Assembly (NCBI GenBank): GCA_965116055.1
Contig: OZ220466.1
Location: 1,488,001 to 1,552,000, forward strand
Origin: Bin55 sp965116055
GTDB lineage: Bacteria > Pseudomonadota > Gammaproteobacteria > Pseudomonadales > Azotimanducaceae
Length of the DNA: 64,000 nt
Reading direction: 5' to 3'
This document shows, one piece after another, positions 36,740 to 45,428 of this stretch. Within the stretch, counting starts at the first letter, position 1. Every line of letters starts with the position of its first letter. Below the pieces are notes generated by a model, which ran no database searches, was not told the origin of the DNA, and saw only the letters and a list, made by a program, of their open reading frames with translations. A program made the translations under genes and the position numbers.

Positions 36740-36772
36740 TTGACAAACCGTGCTATTCGTTGCTGGTACACT
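36740..36772 (+). promoter_or_regulatory. Candidate promoter for the zinc alcohol dehydrogenase gene
   Basis: TTGACA at about 36740 and an extended -10 box TGGTACACT (36764-36772) lie in the 87-base spacer between modA and the divergent dehydrogenase gene. The distance between hexamers is 21 bases, longer than optimal, but an extended -10 can work with a poor -35. Transcription would start about 25 bases before ATG 36803. Confidence 0.3.
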
Positions 36773-36802
36773 ATCTAACTTAGCCTGGGCATCGCCAAAT
36801 CC

Positions 36803-37846
36803 ATGACTTCCTATGCAGCGGTCGAGTGGACCGAGCAACGCGATTTGCGCGTTGTTGAACGTGTTCCCACGACGCTAGGTGTAGAAGACATCACAATTGC
36901 AGTAGAACGGGCCGGTATTTGCGGTTCCGATCTGCATTTCTTTCGTGGCGATCTTTCGCCACAGCCAAATACCACACCAGGTCACGAATTCGCAGGCCGA
37001 GTTATCGAAGTTGGTAGACAAGTCCGTGGCCTCAGTGAAGGTGACCTCGTTGGCGTTGAGCCGTTATTACGATGCGGATTATGCGAGTTTTGCCTCACTG
37101 GGGATTATCACGTTTGCCAACAGCGTAAACTTGTTGGCGAAGGGCGCGATGGCGGTATGAGTCAACGCGCAACGATACCGGCAAGCATCGCGTATCGCGT
37201 ACCTGATTCCGTGGATGCGGAAGCTGCAGCGCTGGCAGAACCACTTGCGTGTTCGGTACACGCTTTTCGCAAAATACGTCTGCAAGGGCACGAAACAGTT
37301 TTTATCGTCGGTGCTGGTACGATTGGATTGATGGCAATACTGGCTGTCCGAGCGCTCGGCGCGAAGGCCATCGTTCTTGCACGTCACGCGCATCAGCGGG
37401 AAGCTGCGACCCGGTTAGGAGCGATCGAAACGTTGGGCGAAGATGAAGCATCGCAGGTGCGCATAGATGACCTCATCAAATCGTATGCAGTAGATGTTGC
37501 GGTAGAAACTGTGGGCGGTAAGGCTGAAACCCTCTGGCAAGCTCAACGGGCGCTACGCCCAATGGGTAAACTCGTTGTTCTCGGTGTGTTTACTGGTGGA
37601 TTGGTTCCAATTAACGCACTGCACTTGACGCTGCGAGAAATCGAAATGATCGGTTCAATGACTTACAATGCTGCGAGCGGACATGTTGATTACAAAATTG
37701 CACTTGACGTTGTTAGTGAATTCTTAAGCGAAACGAAGTCTCTTGTGTCCCATCAATTTGATTTATCTCAACCCAACGAGGCTTTCCGTACAGCAGCGGA
37801 CAAATCCAGTCAATCTCTCAAGGTTCACTTCAATCCCACGATTTAA
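36803..37846 (+). CDS. Zinc-dependent alcohol dehydrogenase, sorbitol/threonine dehydrogenase-like (MDR family)
   Basis: A 347-residue medium-chain dehydrogenase. Catalytic zinc ligands Cys40 (GICGSD) and His61-Glu62 (PGHEF) and the structural zinc set Cys91, Cys94, Cys97 and Cys105 are all present. The coenzyme domain carries VGAGTIGLMAIL. The overall pattern fits polyol, threonine or 2,3-butanediol-type dehydrogenases acting in the cytosol with NAD(P); substrate is open. It is divergent from modABC. A rubredoxin gene follows 59 bases downstream, but no functional link is evident. Confidence 0.9.
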   Translation: MTSYAAVEWTEQRDLRVVERVPTTLGVEDITIAVERAGICGSDLHFFRGDLSPQPNTTPGHEFAGRVIEVGRQVRGLSEGDLVGVEPLLRCGLCEFCLTGDYHVCQQRKLVGEGRDGGMSQRATIPASIAYRVPDSVDAEAAALAEPLACSVHAFRKIRLQGHETVFIVGAGTIGLMAILAVRALGAKAIVLARHAHQREAATRLGAIETLGEDEASQVRIDDLIKSYAVDVAVETVGGKAETLWQAQRALRPMGKLVVLGVFTGGLVPINALHLTLREIEMIGSMTYNAASGHVDYKIALDVVSEFLSETKSLVSHQFDLSQPNEAFRTAADKSSQSLKVHFNPTI

Positions 37847-37905
37847 ATGCTGCGTTAGCAGCGTCGTAACCTTCTAATGTACTAATTGCCTTTCTTGGAG
37901 CAGAA

Positions 37906-38082
37906 ATGTCAGACGAATTGAAAAAGTATCAGTGTATGACTTGTGGTTTTATCTACGATGAAGCCGAAGGATTGCCTGATCAAGGTATTGAGCCGGGCAC
38001 GAGGTGGTCTGAAGTTCCAGACGACTGGCTCTGCCCCGAGTGCGCCACACCCAAGAGCGACTTTGAAATGGTGGAGATTTAA
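37906..38082 (+). CDS. Rubredoxin
   Basis: A 58-residue one-iron electron carrier. Both metal-binding knuckles are present: CMTCG (Cys10, Cys13) and CPEC (Cys43, Cys46), with the standard linking sequence containing YDEAEGLPDQGIEPGTRW and VPDDWLCP. TTGGAG lies 6 bases before ATG 37906. In bacteria such rubredoxins shuttle electrons to alkane hydroxylases, rubrerythrins or oxygen-detoxifying enzymes; no such partner is adjacent. It follows the zinc dehydrogenase on the same strand and may be cotranscribed. Confidence 0.95.
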   Translation: MSDELKKYQCMTCGFIYDEAEGLPDQGIEPGTRWSEVPDDWLCPECATPKSDFEMVEI

Positions 38083-38155
38083 ACGACGTACGAGAGCGAT
38101 ACGCGAATGATTACCGCTTTAGGTCTAACGTGTATTGTGTCATTCGACGGTTGCC

Positions 38156-38578
38156 TTACGTTCTTTCGCATACGACGACTGGGATCTCTCGATCTCCTGC
38201 GCGATCTTGATATTCGTCATACGTAGGAAAGATTGAACACATTAAGCGCCAAAGCCTGGATCTTTCTTCTCCCTGCGCTGTTCGCGCTCTTGCCTTGAAA
38301 CGATCCGCTTTTACCTGCAATTCGACTTGCGGGTTTGCGTCCAGATTCAAATACCAGGAAGGGTGAAATGCGTGGCCACCTTTAGATGCAACCAGAATGT
38401 AGACACCTTCGCGCTCTCCATAAATTAGCGGCAGTTCTCGTCGTTCGCCCGATTGTCGACCTAGTGTAGTCAACAGTAAAGTAGGCATTCCATTCCACAT
38501 GTGTCCATCTGCACCGTCTGTTTCCAGATACCGGTCAAGATGGGTTTGAATCCATTCTGGGAGTTTTTGGTCGGACAC
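38156..38578 (-). CDS. Deazaflavin/flavin-dependent nitroreductase family protein (Ddn/DUF385-like)
   Basis: A 140-residue split-barrel flavoprotein of the group containing the mycobacterial F420-dependent nitroreductase Ddn. LLLTTLGRQSGERRELPLIYG and YILVASKGGHAFHPSWYLNLDANPQVELQV are the family signatures, split across residues about 40-100. I chose GTG 38578 because AGGAG lies seven bases before it; the TTG five codons upstream would place the ribosome-binding site inside the coding region. Family members bind F420, FMN or related cofactors and reduce quinones or lipids. No F420 synthesis genes are in view, so the cofactor is uncertain. Confidence 0.75.
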   Translation of the reverse strand: MSDQKLPEWIQTHLDRYLETDGADGHMWNGMPTLLLTTLGRQSGERRELPLIYGEREGVYILVASKGGHAFHPSWYLNLDANPQVELQVKADRFKARARTAQGEERSRLWRLMCSIFPTYDEYQDRAGDREIPVVVCERT

Positions 38579-38676
38579 AGTCTTGCTCCTCAATTAGTTA
38601 TGGAATTGAGTATACATAGCGGATCTATCACGACTAGCGTGTCTGTATTCGTCGTGATTTTGGTATATAGCGCGAA

Positions 38677-39697
38677 ATGAGTAACTTCCCCCGTATTGGT
38701 CAGGGCGTTCGAGAAAAGCAACCGCCATTGGATTGTGGTGTGGAACCTGACTCATCGCAAGGAGATCGTCCGGCGTATGACGCGGTGATGATGTTCAAAG
38801 TGCTGCTCATTGGTCGGAAGGGCAGCCTGTCGTGTGAGAAAATGGCCGTGTGGTGCTTGATTCCCGTAGTGTCACCCGGTTTCTCGACATGGTTCAAGGC
38901 CAACCGCTACCTTCGTGGCAGACCATTGCGCGGTATCGTACTACGCTGGATGAGCATACCATGCGGGAGTTGTTTGAGGACTTTGAGGTACAGTTGTGCG
39001 AGCGGGGTTACGAGGCGCGTAGCGATCAGGAGGTGGCGGACTCGACTTTAGCCTTGGTCCCTGTCCAGCGCAACACCTGGGAAGAGCATAAGCAATGACA
39101 GCAGAATGACACCCCGGATGCTTGGAAAGAGGACGAGGCGACTACCAAATGGCGCCAAGAAGATCGGTATGCGCGTTGGACGAAGAAACATGGGAAGGTA
39201 GCCTATGGCTACCACAATCATGTGCATGCTGATGTCGAACACGAGCTCATTCGGGGGTACATCGCCACGTTCGCCAATGACCACGATGTTGGAGGCGTTC
39301 ATTGATGGACGCCAATGCGAGGGTCCTTTTTATGGGGATGCGGCGTGTCGGGCGAACGAAGTGGAGGCGATGCTGCAGGCGCAGGGTCTTACTTCACGGG
39401 TGATGTTCAAGCGCGGTCGACATCGGGCCCTCACGGTATATCAACGTCGTGAGAATCGGCGGCGGGCCCAAGGTTCGTGAGCGTGTTGAGCATGTGTTTG
39501 CCAGCTGCCAGAGCGAACTGGAAGGTAAATTCATCAGCACCATCGGGTTGGATCGGGCCTCGGTGCAAATTGGCTTGTAAAACTTGCTCTATAACGTGCA
39601 CCGCCTGGTATTTTTAGCGTGCCGCGCGAGACGATGGTCTAAACAACGCAGTGAGGCACATGTGCCTACACTGCGTGAAAAACGCCAAAAAGTCTAA
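38677..39697 (+). pseudogene. IS5-family transposase, frameshifted
   Basis: The full length of an IS5-type transposase can be traced in pieces. The N terminus ends in DRPAYDAVMMFKVLLIG. After a frame change comes SVTRFLDMVQGQPLPSWQTIARYR and the FEDFEVQLCERGYEARSDQEVADSTL region. An in-frame stop at about 39096 is followed by DAWKEDEATTKWRQ...GKVAYGYHNHVHAD. Further shifts lead to FYGDAACRANEVEAMLQ and finally RVEHVFASCQSELEGKF with FISTIGLDRASVQIGL, then a stop and NLLYNVHRLVFLA. At least three frame breaks and two stops mean it is dead. No clear terminal repeats were found. It lies next to the restriction-modification island. Confidence 0.85.
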
Positions 39698-39821
39698 AAT
39701 TGGGTCAATATGCCCCTATCTTGGGTGTTTTCTCACTTCAAACACCTAAATTTCAATATGCATTCATCATCATCGCACAATATGACCGACGAACCGAAAA
39801 AACGAGTTTCGAGAGATTCCC

Positions 39822-40508
39822 TTAAGTCTGAACCTGCCTAGTCCCCCATATATCGTCTTTCTTATTCCAATGCTCTCTAATCATCTCAAACCGTTTAATT
39901 CTATTTGTGATTTTATCTATTTCTTGTGGATAGAACGCCATCATTTCATCACAAAACTGCAACATCCATTCCTTCCGTGAATTTTGTGGTATTATTTGAA
40001 TATTGTTTGGATCAGCAATTTGAATCTGTCCCCAACCTAAAGCCCCTATAGTCAAACATTCCCAATTTAGGAATTCTATCGGCACAAATAATACGTCATT
40101 AACATTTAGATCCATTTCTATGACCGAATATTTAATCATAATCAGAGAGAAAACATTGGAATCTGATTCATAGAATCTTGACAGCCGTTCCACAGATGTA
40201 AGATTGGGCATATTGAATTTAGTATCCTCTCTATGAGTCTTTACATCTATTACAGAATATATACCTTCGATGTCGGTGAATGCTAAATCAGCCATAGCGC
40301 GGCGCGAAAATGTGCTCGAATATTCGCTACACCAGTCTTCCAAAAAAGTATCAAAACTATCTGCCACAAGAGATTGCAGTGCATCTCCAACTGCTCTTGG
40401 ACTATGGGATGTATGTGAAGTAAGAAAACTATCCAAAGAATTAAGATGATCTTTTATCCTGGTTGCCACTTGTTCGTGATGCCCTTCATAGTAAAAGCGA
40501 GACTTCAT
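39822..40508 (-). CDS. Putative type II restriction endonuclease (PD-(D/E)XK candidate)
   Basis: A 228-residue protein that I do not recognise as a named enzyme. It starts three bases after the DNA methyltransferase stop on the same strand, the usual arrangement of a cognate restriction enzyme. A candidate nuclease core is visible: Asp74 in AMADLAF, then Asp88-Val-Lys90 in YSVIDVKTHRED, matching D-(x)n-(D/E)-x-K. EMIREHWNKKDDIW forms a charged C terminus. No signal or membrane segment. Its codons are A+T-rich like the methyltransferase and unlike the flanking chromosome, which indicates recent acquisition. Recognition sequence is unknown. An unrelated accessory protein cannot be excluded. Confidence 0.6.
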   Translation of the reverse strand: MKSRFYYEGHHEQVATRIKDHLNSLDSFLTSHTSHSPRAVGDALQSLVADSFDTFLEDWCSEYSSTFSRRAMADLAFTDIEGIYSVIDVKTHREDTKFNMPNLTSVERLSRFYESDSNVFSLIMIKYSVIEMDLNVNDVLFVPIEFLNWECLTIGALGWGQIQIADPNNIQIIPQNSRKEWMLQFCDEMMAFYPQEIDKITNRIKRFEMIREHWNKKDDIWGTRQVQT

Positions 40509-40511
40509 TGA

Positions 40512-41501
40512 TTATTTAAAAAGTGTTCTTTGTGAAGTACTTTCTTGTTTATCTGTAATAGATGAATGTCGCTGTTTAGGGAGAGAATTTCGTTCCCAAA
40601 AAATACCTGAGTTATATCCTTGTATACTAGTATCTTCGTCAGCAATAAGAACGCGTTTCATAGCCCAGCATAAGTACTCAGAATTAATATCAATGCCACA
40701 CCATTTCCTACCTAATTTTTTCGCAACTACCGCAGATGTACCGCTGCCCACAAACGGATCAAAGATAAAGTCATTTTTTTTGGAGCTCGCAAGAATCAAC
40801 TTTGCGAACAATTTCTCAGGTTTTTGGGTTGGATGTGAAGTGTTTTCTGGCATAGACCAGAATGGAACGGTTAAATCAGTCCATATATTTGATGGGTACG
40901 TTAATCGGTAGTTTCCATCGTTCTCCTGTTGCCAATCTTTTGGTTCGCCTTCCACTCGGTACGGCGCTAAAACTTTACGCTTTAACTTTACTGCGTCTAC
41001 ATCAAAGTAATAATCCCGAGAATTTGTACAAAACCAAATATCTTCTGTATTGTTCTTCCAATTACTTTTTGCACCTCGTCCTTTTTCTCGTTCCCAAGTG
41101 ATTCTGTTTCTTATGAAGAATTGCTCCTCTAACACTGGCAATATCAACGTTGATGTCATCCAGTCGGAACACACATAGATGCTAGCACTTGGTTTCATCA
41201 TAGGAATAAGTAACTTTACGACCTGACGAAACCATGCAGTATACCTGTCTTTTTCCAATCTCTTAAAGTGGATACCGTTGTAGTTTTTTGATAAGTTGTA
41301 CGGTGGATCTAGAATAAGCAAATCAACGAATTGAGTAGGAAGATTGGCCGCTATCTCAAAGAAATCCCCTTCAATTAATTGGCAATCTATGTCCTCTTGT
41401 CTTTTGATCGCTCCATCAACTCTCAAAATCGTAGCAGAGAGATCAATCAACTCCTCTTTAGTACATGTAAGGGTTCTATTTCTAGGGGCGTACTTAGACA
41501 T
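40512..41501 (-). CDS. Type II DNA methyltransferase (beta-class, N6-adenine or N4-cytosine)
   Basis: A 329-residue S-adenosylmethionine-dependent DNA methyltransferase. Catalytic motif IV is LLILDPPYNL (Asp65-Tyr68) near the N terminus. The S-adenosylmethionine motif I, DPFVGSGTSAVVAKKLGRKWCGIDIN, is near residue 248 and preceded by HPTQKP (223-228). The order IV, target region, I is the beta class, typical of N6-adenine or N4-cytosine type II methylases. The gap between motifs (about 80-220) holds the target-recognition region. It is transcribed first, with the putative nuclease following at three bases, so host protection is made before cutting. The locus is strongly A+T-rich and lies beside a dead IS5 element. 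Confidence 0.9.
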   Translation of the reverse strand: MSKYAPRNRTLTCTKEELIDLSATILRVDGAIKRQEDIDCQLIEGDFFEIAANLPTQFVDLLILDPPYNLSKNYNGIHFKRLEKDRYTAWFRQVVKLLIPMMKPSASIYVCSDWMTSTLILPVLEEQFFIRNRITWEREKGRGAKSNWKNNTEDIWFCTNSRDYYFDVDAVKLKRKVLAPYRVEGEPKDWQQENDGNYRLTYPSNIWTDLTVPFWSMPENTSHPTQKPEKLFAKLILASSKKNDFIFDPFVGSGTSAVVAKKLGRKWCGIDINSEYLCWAMKRVLIADEDTSIQGYNSGIFWERNSLPKQRHSSITDKQESTSQRTLFK

Positions 41502-42502
41502 TGAAGTGAGCTGTGATGGGTTGTCGATTAACCGTTACCATGGAGAATATAAAATGGTATCAGCTCAAAATAGAAGTATTGATCACCTAGTCCATCTAAA
41601 AGCAGCTTTTGATCGTTCTCCTCATGGGGTCTTGGCATATAGTCGTGATCTCTCATTGTCTTATTTTATTGACTCCTTCTTTCCTCGATATTCACGTGTT
41701 AATTCTAACACTGTTTCCAGCTTTGCGTAGAAAAACCATTTCAAAAGTCAAACTGAGGCACTACCTATTTTTGACTGGATCGGTGGATAACGGATCAAAT
41801 AAAACGATCTAGAAGTCTTGAAACGGTGCTTTAGAGCGCTTGACGTGTTATTAGATGGCTCCCAAAAAAGCAAAAAGCACCGCAGGAAACCTGTTTGAAC
41901 CCCAAAAGTCTGAAATTTATCCAAGATCATCTCTTTTCTGCGGATTGGAAATGTTGGAATGACGTGTCATTAGGTACGTACAGACAAACTTGCAACCCCT
42001 ATATAAATCTCAGTGTACATAAGATCTTTCATCCTTCTCCTCCCGAAACAGAATTTGCTTTTTCGCGGATTGCAAGATTCCCCTCGGAAAGTCCCTGACG
42101 AGGTAGATTGGCTAGTTCGGATTCAATAGGTCTCGGTTGACGCCTTACCATGCAGTTATTTGTAATTGTTTTCGTTCAATGCCTCTTCGTGTCATACTGA
42201 TACAGGGCATGGCTTCAAATACCCTGAGAAAGCGACCATCTAGTTCTTCACGCGGGTGGCTCGGGAGTAAAAGACACCGTTTTACCAAACGAGATATTGC
42301 TGAAGGGCTCGCCCTTGTTATCTCGTTGTTAGCAGTATCCATCGCTGTTGGGTGTCTTGGAGTTCGTTACGTAGTCCCTCTTTGCCTTTGTTTTCGGCTC
42401 ACACTGTGTAGCAGTAGCAACAGGTTGTGTTTCGTGCCATCAATTAGTGCGAGCAGAAATATCACCAATGGACATTCCTTCTAATATGAATCTCCGCTTC
42501 GG
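41502..42502. other. 1 kb with no supportable gene beside the restriction-modification locus
   Basis: The left half (to about 42.06 kb) is A+T-rich like the methyltransferase and probably part of the same acquired segment; the promoter of the methyltransferase should lie in its first 100 bases. Overlapping short frames on both strands at 42137-42484 (+) and 42145-42342 (-) have no recognisable motifs. Short frames at 41344-41730 and 41895-42098 are equally featureless. It may be the decayed remainder of a mobile element. Confidence 0.5.
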
Positions 42503-43390
42503 CTAATCCCGATAGGTATCGCGTTTCCGAAACTGATTGTCACGCCAATCAACCGCAGCTCTAAACCCTAACTCGCGCATTTTCTCTTGCCACAGATAGG
42601 CGAAGTCAGTCATTTGTGCCATGGCATCGTGTTCCGTGCTACTTCGCACCGACGAATAGATTCCCATGTTTTCGTAAAACCGGTTCATGTTAAGTTTGAG
42701 GATGGCCAAATGATCCGCCGACATGATGGCCAATCGATCCGCAAATGCGGTAGTACGTTCTTCCAATTCGTCCTTGGGCCAGCAATAGTTGATCATCCCA
42801 ATGCGTTCCGCTTCCGAAGCAGAGATGCTTTCGCCGGTGTAGGAGAGTTCTTTTGCTTTCCGCATGCCGATCACCAACGGCCAAATCACGCCATTGCGAG
42901 CGACGCCAAGTCCCCGATGACCGGGGTGGCCAATCTCGGTGTCGTCAGACGCTACAACTAAATCAGCCATCATGGCTAATTCGCACCCACCGGCAAGTGC
43001 ATACCGATGTACGCAAGCAATCGTGACTTTCGCCATGTTCCAGAAGTACATCTGAATATCAGTGATTTGCTGCATACTCGTTCGAACCCCCATGATGAGC
43101 ATCCGTCGCTTTTCGTCACTCGACTTGTAGCGACGATTCGGTCCGCCGCTACCGCCTGGATTTGGGGTGAGGTCATAGCCCGCACAGAACGCGCGACCAG
43201 CGCCGCGCAGAATAATGACCCGAATGGAATCGTCCGCCTCCATGTCGTGCAGCACATCGTTGAGTTCGAACAGTAAGCCGCTCGACAATGCATTCAGTTT
43301 TTCAGGTCGATTCATAGTGATGCGACCAACGCGATCATCGGTTCCAACGCGGTCAACCAGCAGATTGTCGTAGTTCTTGTATTCGGGCAT
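42503..43390 (-). CDS. Enoyl-CoA hydratase (crotonase) family protein
   Basis: A 295-residue crotonase. ITMNRPEKLNALS and AFCAGYDLTP form the first part of the active site and YALAGGCELAMMAD the second. Here the first catalytic Glu of classical hydratases is kept (GGCEL) but the second position lies in GHPGHRGLG with no Glu, so hydration is not certain. An insert of about 40 residues (NPGGSGGPNRRYKSSDEKRR...) follows the first motif. It is divergent from a 3-hydroxyacyl-CoA dehydrogenase gene across a 152-base spacer that holds a candidate operator, and the two together could perform consecutive beta-oxidation-like steps. Confidence 0.88.
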   Translation of the reverse strand: MPEYKNYDNLLVDRVGTDDRVGRITMNRPEKLNALSSGLLFELNDVLHDMEADDSIRVIILRGAGRAFCAGYDLTPNPGGSGGPNRRYKSSDEKRRMLIMGVRTSMQQITDIQMYFWNMAKVTIACVHRYALAGGCELAMMADLVVASDDTEIGHPGHRGLGVARNGVIWPLVIGMRKAKELSYTGESISASEAERIGMINYCWPKDELEERTTAFADRLAIMSADHLAILKLNMNRFYENMGIYSSVRSSTEHDAMAQMTDFAYLWQEKMRELGFRAAVDWRDNQFRKRDTYRD

Positions 43391-43421
43391 TAGCGGATCA
43401 CTCCTGCAGGAATTGCTATTA

Positions 43422-43531
43422 AAACCGTTATTTTGCCGATTAGCTGGCCGCTATCTCATATGACGGTGGCGAACAATGAAGTCAATACATATGGAGGCAT
43501 TAAAATCCCGCTTCGCTTTTTGAAACGGTTT
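43422..43531. promoter_or_regulatory. Inverted boxes in the crotonase/3-hydroxyacyl-CoA dehydrogenase divergent spacer
   Basis: AAACCGTT (43422-43429) and AACGGTTT (43524-43531) are exact reverse complements placed close to each divergent gene. Similar TTTGAAAACGGTT occurs at about 45400-45415, just upstream of the third PhyH gene. This may mark a shared operator of the local CoA genes; alternatively it is chance. Confidence 0.25.
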
Positions 43532-43542
43532 GGTTCAACAAC

Positions 43543-44298
43543 ATGAGACTTGAACACATTCGACATGTAGGCGTGTTAGGAGGCGGTGTCATGGGCGGTG
43601 GTATCGCTCAAATCATGAGCGCCATCGCTGGTTACCAAGTCACAGTGAGGGACTTGACACAAGAAATTCTGGACGATACGCGCGACGAAATCGTTGAACG
43701 GAAGTGGGGTGTGAAGCGAGCAGTCGAGCGCGGCAAGCTAGGCTTTGATCAGGCTATTCGTGCCATTGAAAATATTTCTTATACGCTGGAATTGGGAGAT
43801 CTTGCTGATTGTGACCTGATCATCGAAGCAGTACCGGAACGGCTCGAACTGAAGCAGGCGGTCTTCAAAGAACTAGACAGCGTGGTCAAAGCAGACTGCA
43901 TATTTGCGTCGAATACATCGGGCTTCGTGATCAAAGAGATTGCGCAAGATGTGAACGACCAACGGAAGAGCAAATTCGTGGGTATGCATTTCTCGAATCC
44001 GGTTCCGATAATGAAAATGCTTGAAGTGATTACCACCGACGAATCTGATGCCGAAGTGGCAGACATCTGTAGGGCAGTTGGAGAATCTGCCGGTCGCGCA
44101 GTTTCAATGGTTAAGGACAAAGAAGGCACTTACGGCTTCATTCTCAATCGCGTGTTCGCGGCGGCGGCTCGTGAAGCCAGGAAAATAGTCGACGATGGCT
44201 TAGCGACGCCAGAGGATGTGGATAAAGCGATGATTACAGGTCGGAATTGGCCTGCAGCGTTCTTTGGCTCACGTGGTGGTATCGGTAAGCGATGGTGA
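43543..44298 (+). CDS. 3-hydroxyacyl-CoA dehydrogenase family protein (short form)
   Basis: A 251-residue NAD-dependent dehydrogenase. The Rossmann motif GVLGGGVMGGGIAQ is at residues 10-23, LIIEAVPERLELKQAVF and ASNTSGF follow, and the catalytic His lies in GMHFSNPVPIMKMLEVI. After the hinge (GFILNRVFAAAAREARKIVDDGLATPEDVDKAM, two helices) the protein stops at GGIGKRW, so the C-terminal helical domain is much shorter than in the 280-320-residue FadB-type proteins. The stop is not preceded by an obvious frameshift, and this short ending may be a real subfamily trait. It would oxidise a 3-hydroxyacyl-CoA in the cytosol. Divergent from a crotonase gene. Confidence 0.85.
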   Translation: MRLEHIRHVGVLGGGVMGGGIAQIMSAIAGYQVTVRDLTQEILDDTRDEIVERKWGVKRAVERGKLGFDQAIRAIENISYTLELGDLADCDLIIEAVPERLELKQAVFKELDSVVKADCIFASNTSGFVIKEIAQDVNDQRKSKFVGMHFSNPVPIMKMLEVITTDESDAEVADICRAVGESAGRAVSMVKDKEGTYGFILNRVFAAAAREARKIVDDGLATPEDVDKAMITGRNWPAAFFGSRGGIGKRW

Positions 44299-44366
44299 CC
44301 AAAGCGGAACTAGGTGCAAGGTTTTAGGTTGCTCAAGCGATTGACCACCCAATCACCCCTTGGGAT

Positions 44367-45386
44367 CTAGCGCTTGATCCGATAGACATCAGGAAAGCGG
44401 AATGTTGTGCCTTTCGATCGTTCGTAAAGTGCTTGGCTGAATTCCAAATCGTACTTGCCATAGTCCGTGTCAGCTCGTTTTTGCAGCGTGCCGTTGGCTG
44501 GTTCTTCGTCGAATAGGCTTAAATACGGCGGTATGTCGTGTTTCGACTTTGCCTTAAGCGGCTTGGTAGGAGATTTGCCGAATGGAAAAACACCGCCAAT
44601 ATCCATAAGTTGACCGAAGCGTATCGGATTGCGGTCAAGCGCTGCCTGCGTTACTGTGGAGCGAAAAGGTTCTTGCGTTTGCATATGCGGTCGACAATAT
44701 GTCGCGAGCATCATTAAGCGCAGTCCATCATTCTTACGCGGAAAAGATCCGTGCCACGTGTGGTCTCCCCAGATAATCATGGAACCCATCGGTGCTTCGA
44801 CGGGTTGCGCGCGATCAAGCCAATAGGCGGATTCTTCGGGTGAGGGCCAGCGACGCCAGCGGTGGCTGCCTGGTACGAACGCTAAAGCCCCATCGTCCTT
44901 CGAATAATCTGACAGCAGATAGTTGAAGTTTGCTGTGAACGGCTCCGGCGGAAACGTCGGCATCTCGAATTGAGCCCAATCAGCGTGGATGCCGGTGCGA
45001 GTCTTGCCTTTTCCTTTTATCCAACCGTCGCACAGGCTCAGTATGCAGTTCGTACCAAGTAGGTACTGAGCCAAGCCGAATCCTGCAGGATTGAGTACGG
45101 TGCGCTCGAAAAGGACATTGTCCCAGATCGTAAATCGCATGAGTTCTTGGCCGTCAGTGAAAATGTCCGTGAGATCTTTTTCGGTGCATTCTTTGCGACG
45201 ACAGGCTACTTCAATGAGCGCTTTTCTGGCTGCGTCGTGTTGTTCCTGGGGTCCTACCTTTGATGGCGGTATGACTGTGTAGCCAAAAGCTTCGAGTTCC
45301 GCGATGTTCTCTAACAGGTCTAGTTGTTTGAGTTCGCGATACAGTTCGGGTAGATGCCGGGCCGAGATCCAATCGTTGATTTTCAT
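44367..45386 (-). CDS. Phytanoyl-CoA dioxygenase (PhyH) family protein
   Basis: A 339-residue Fe(II)/2-oxoglutarate oxygenase, the third in the window. Iron ligands are in TGIHADWAQ (His-x-Asp) and HTWHGSFPRKNDGLRL (distal His, with Arg for 2-oxoglutarate). DDGALAFVPGSHRWRRWP is the family's mid-domain segment. It resembles the protein at 17502-18407 more than the one at 18495-19340 in its TWHG(A/S)(Y/F)P...GLRL region. It lies 42 bases before an SDR gene on the same strand (the SDR is upstream in transcription), so the two are probably cotranscribed: SDR first, dioxygenase second. A hydroxylation-oxidation sequence on a shared substrate is plausible. Confidence 0.86.
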   Translation of the reverse strand: MKINDWISARHLPELYRELKQLDLLENIAELEAFGYTVIPPSKVGPQEQHDAARKALIEVACRRKECTEKDLTDIFTDGQELMRFTIWDNVLFERTVLNPAGFGLAQYLLGTNCILSLCDGWIKGKGKTRTGIHADWAQFEMPTFPPEPFTANFNYLLSDYSKDDGALAFVPGSHRWRRWPSPEESAYWLDRAQPVEAPMGSMIIWGDHTWHGSFPRKNDGLRLMMLATYCRPHMQTQEPFRSTVTQAALDRNPIRFGQLMDIGGVFPFGKSPTKPLKAKSKHDIPPYLSLFDEEPANGTLQKRADTDYGKYDLEFSQALYERSKGTTFRFPDVYRIKR

Positions 45387-45428
45387 AGATTGACTATTCT
45401 GTTTGAAAACGGTTGCGTTACGAGACGG

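Noticed and set aside
36716..36838. Longer modA start at 36838
   Set aside because: Would add 41 residues before the signal peptide and overlap the divergent dehydrogenase gene.
42137..42484. Overlapping short frames on both strands
   Set aside because: Neither translation resembles a known family; mutual overlap means at most one could be real and nothing favours either.
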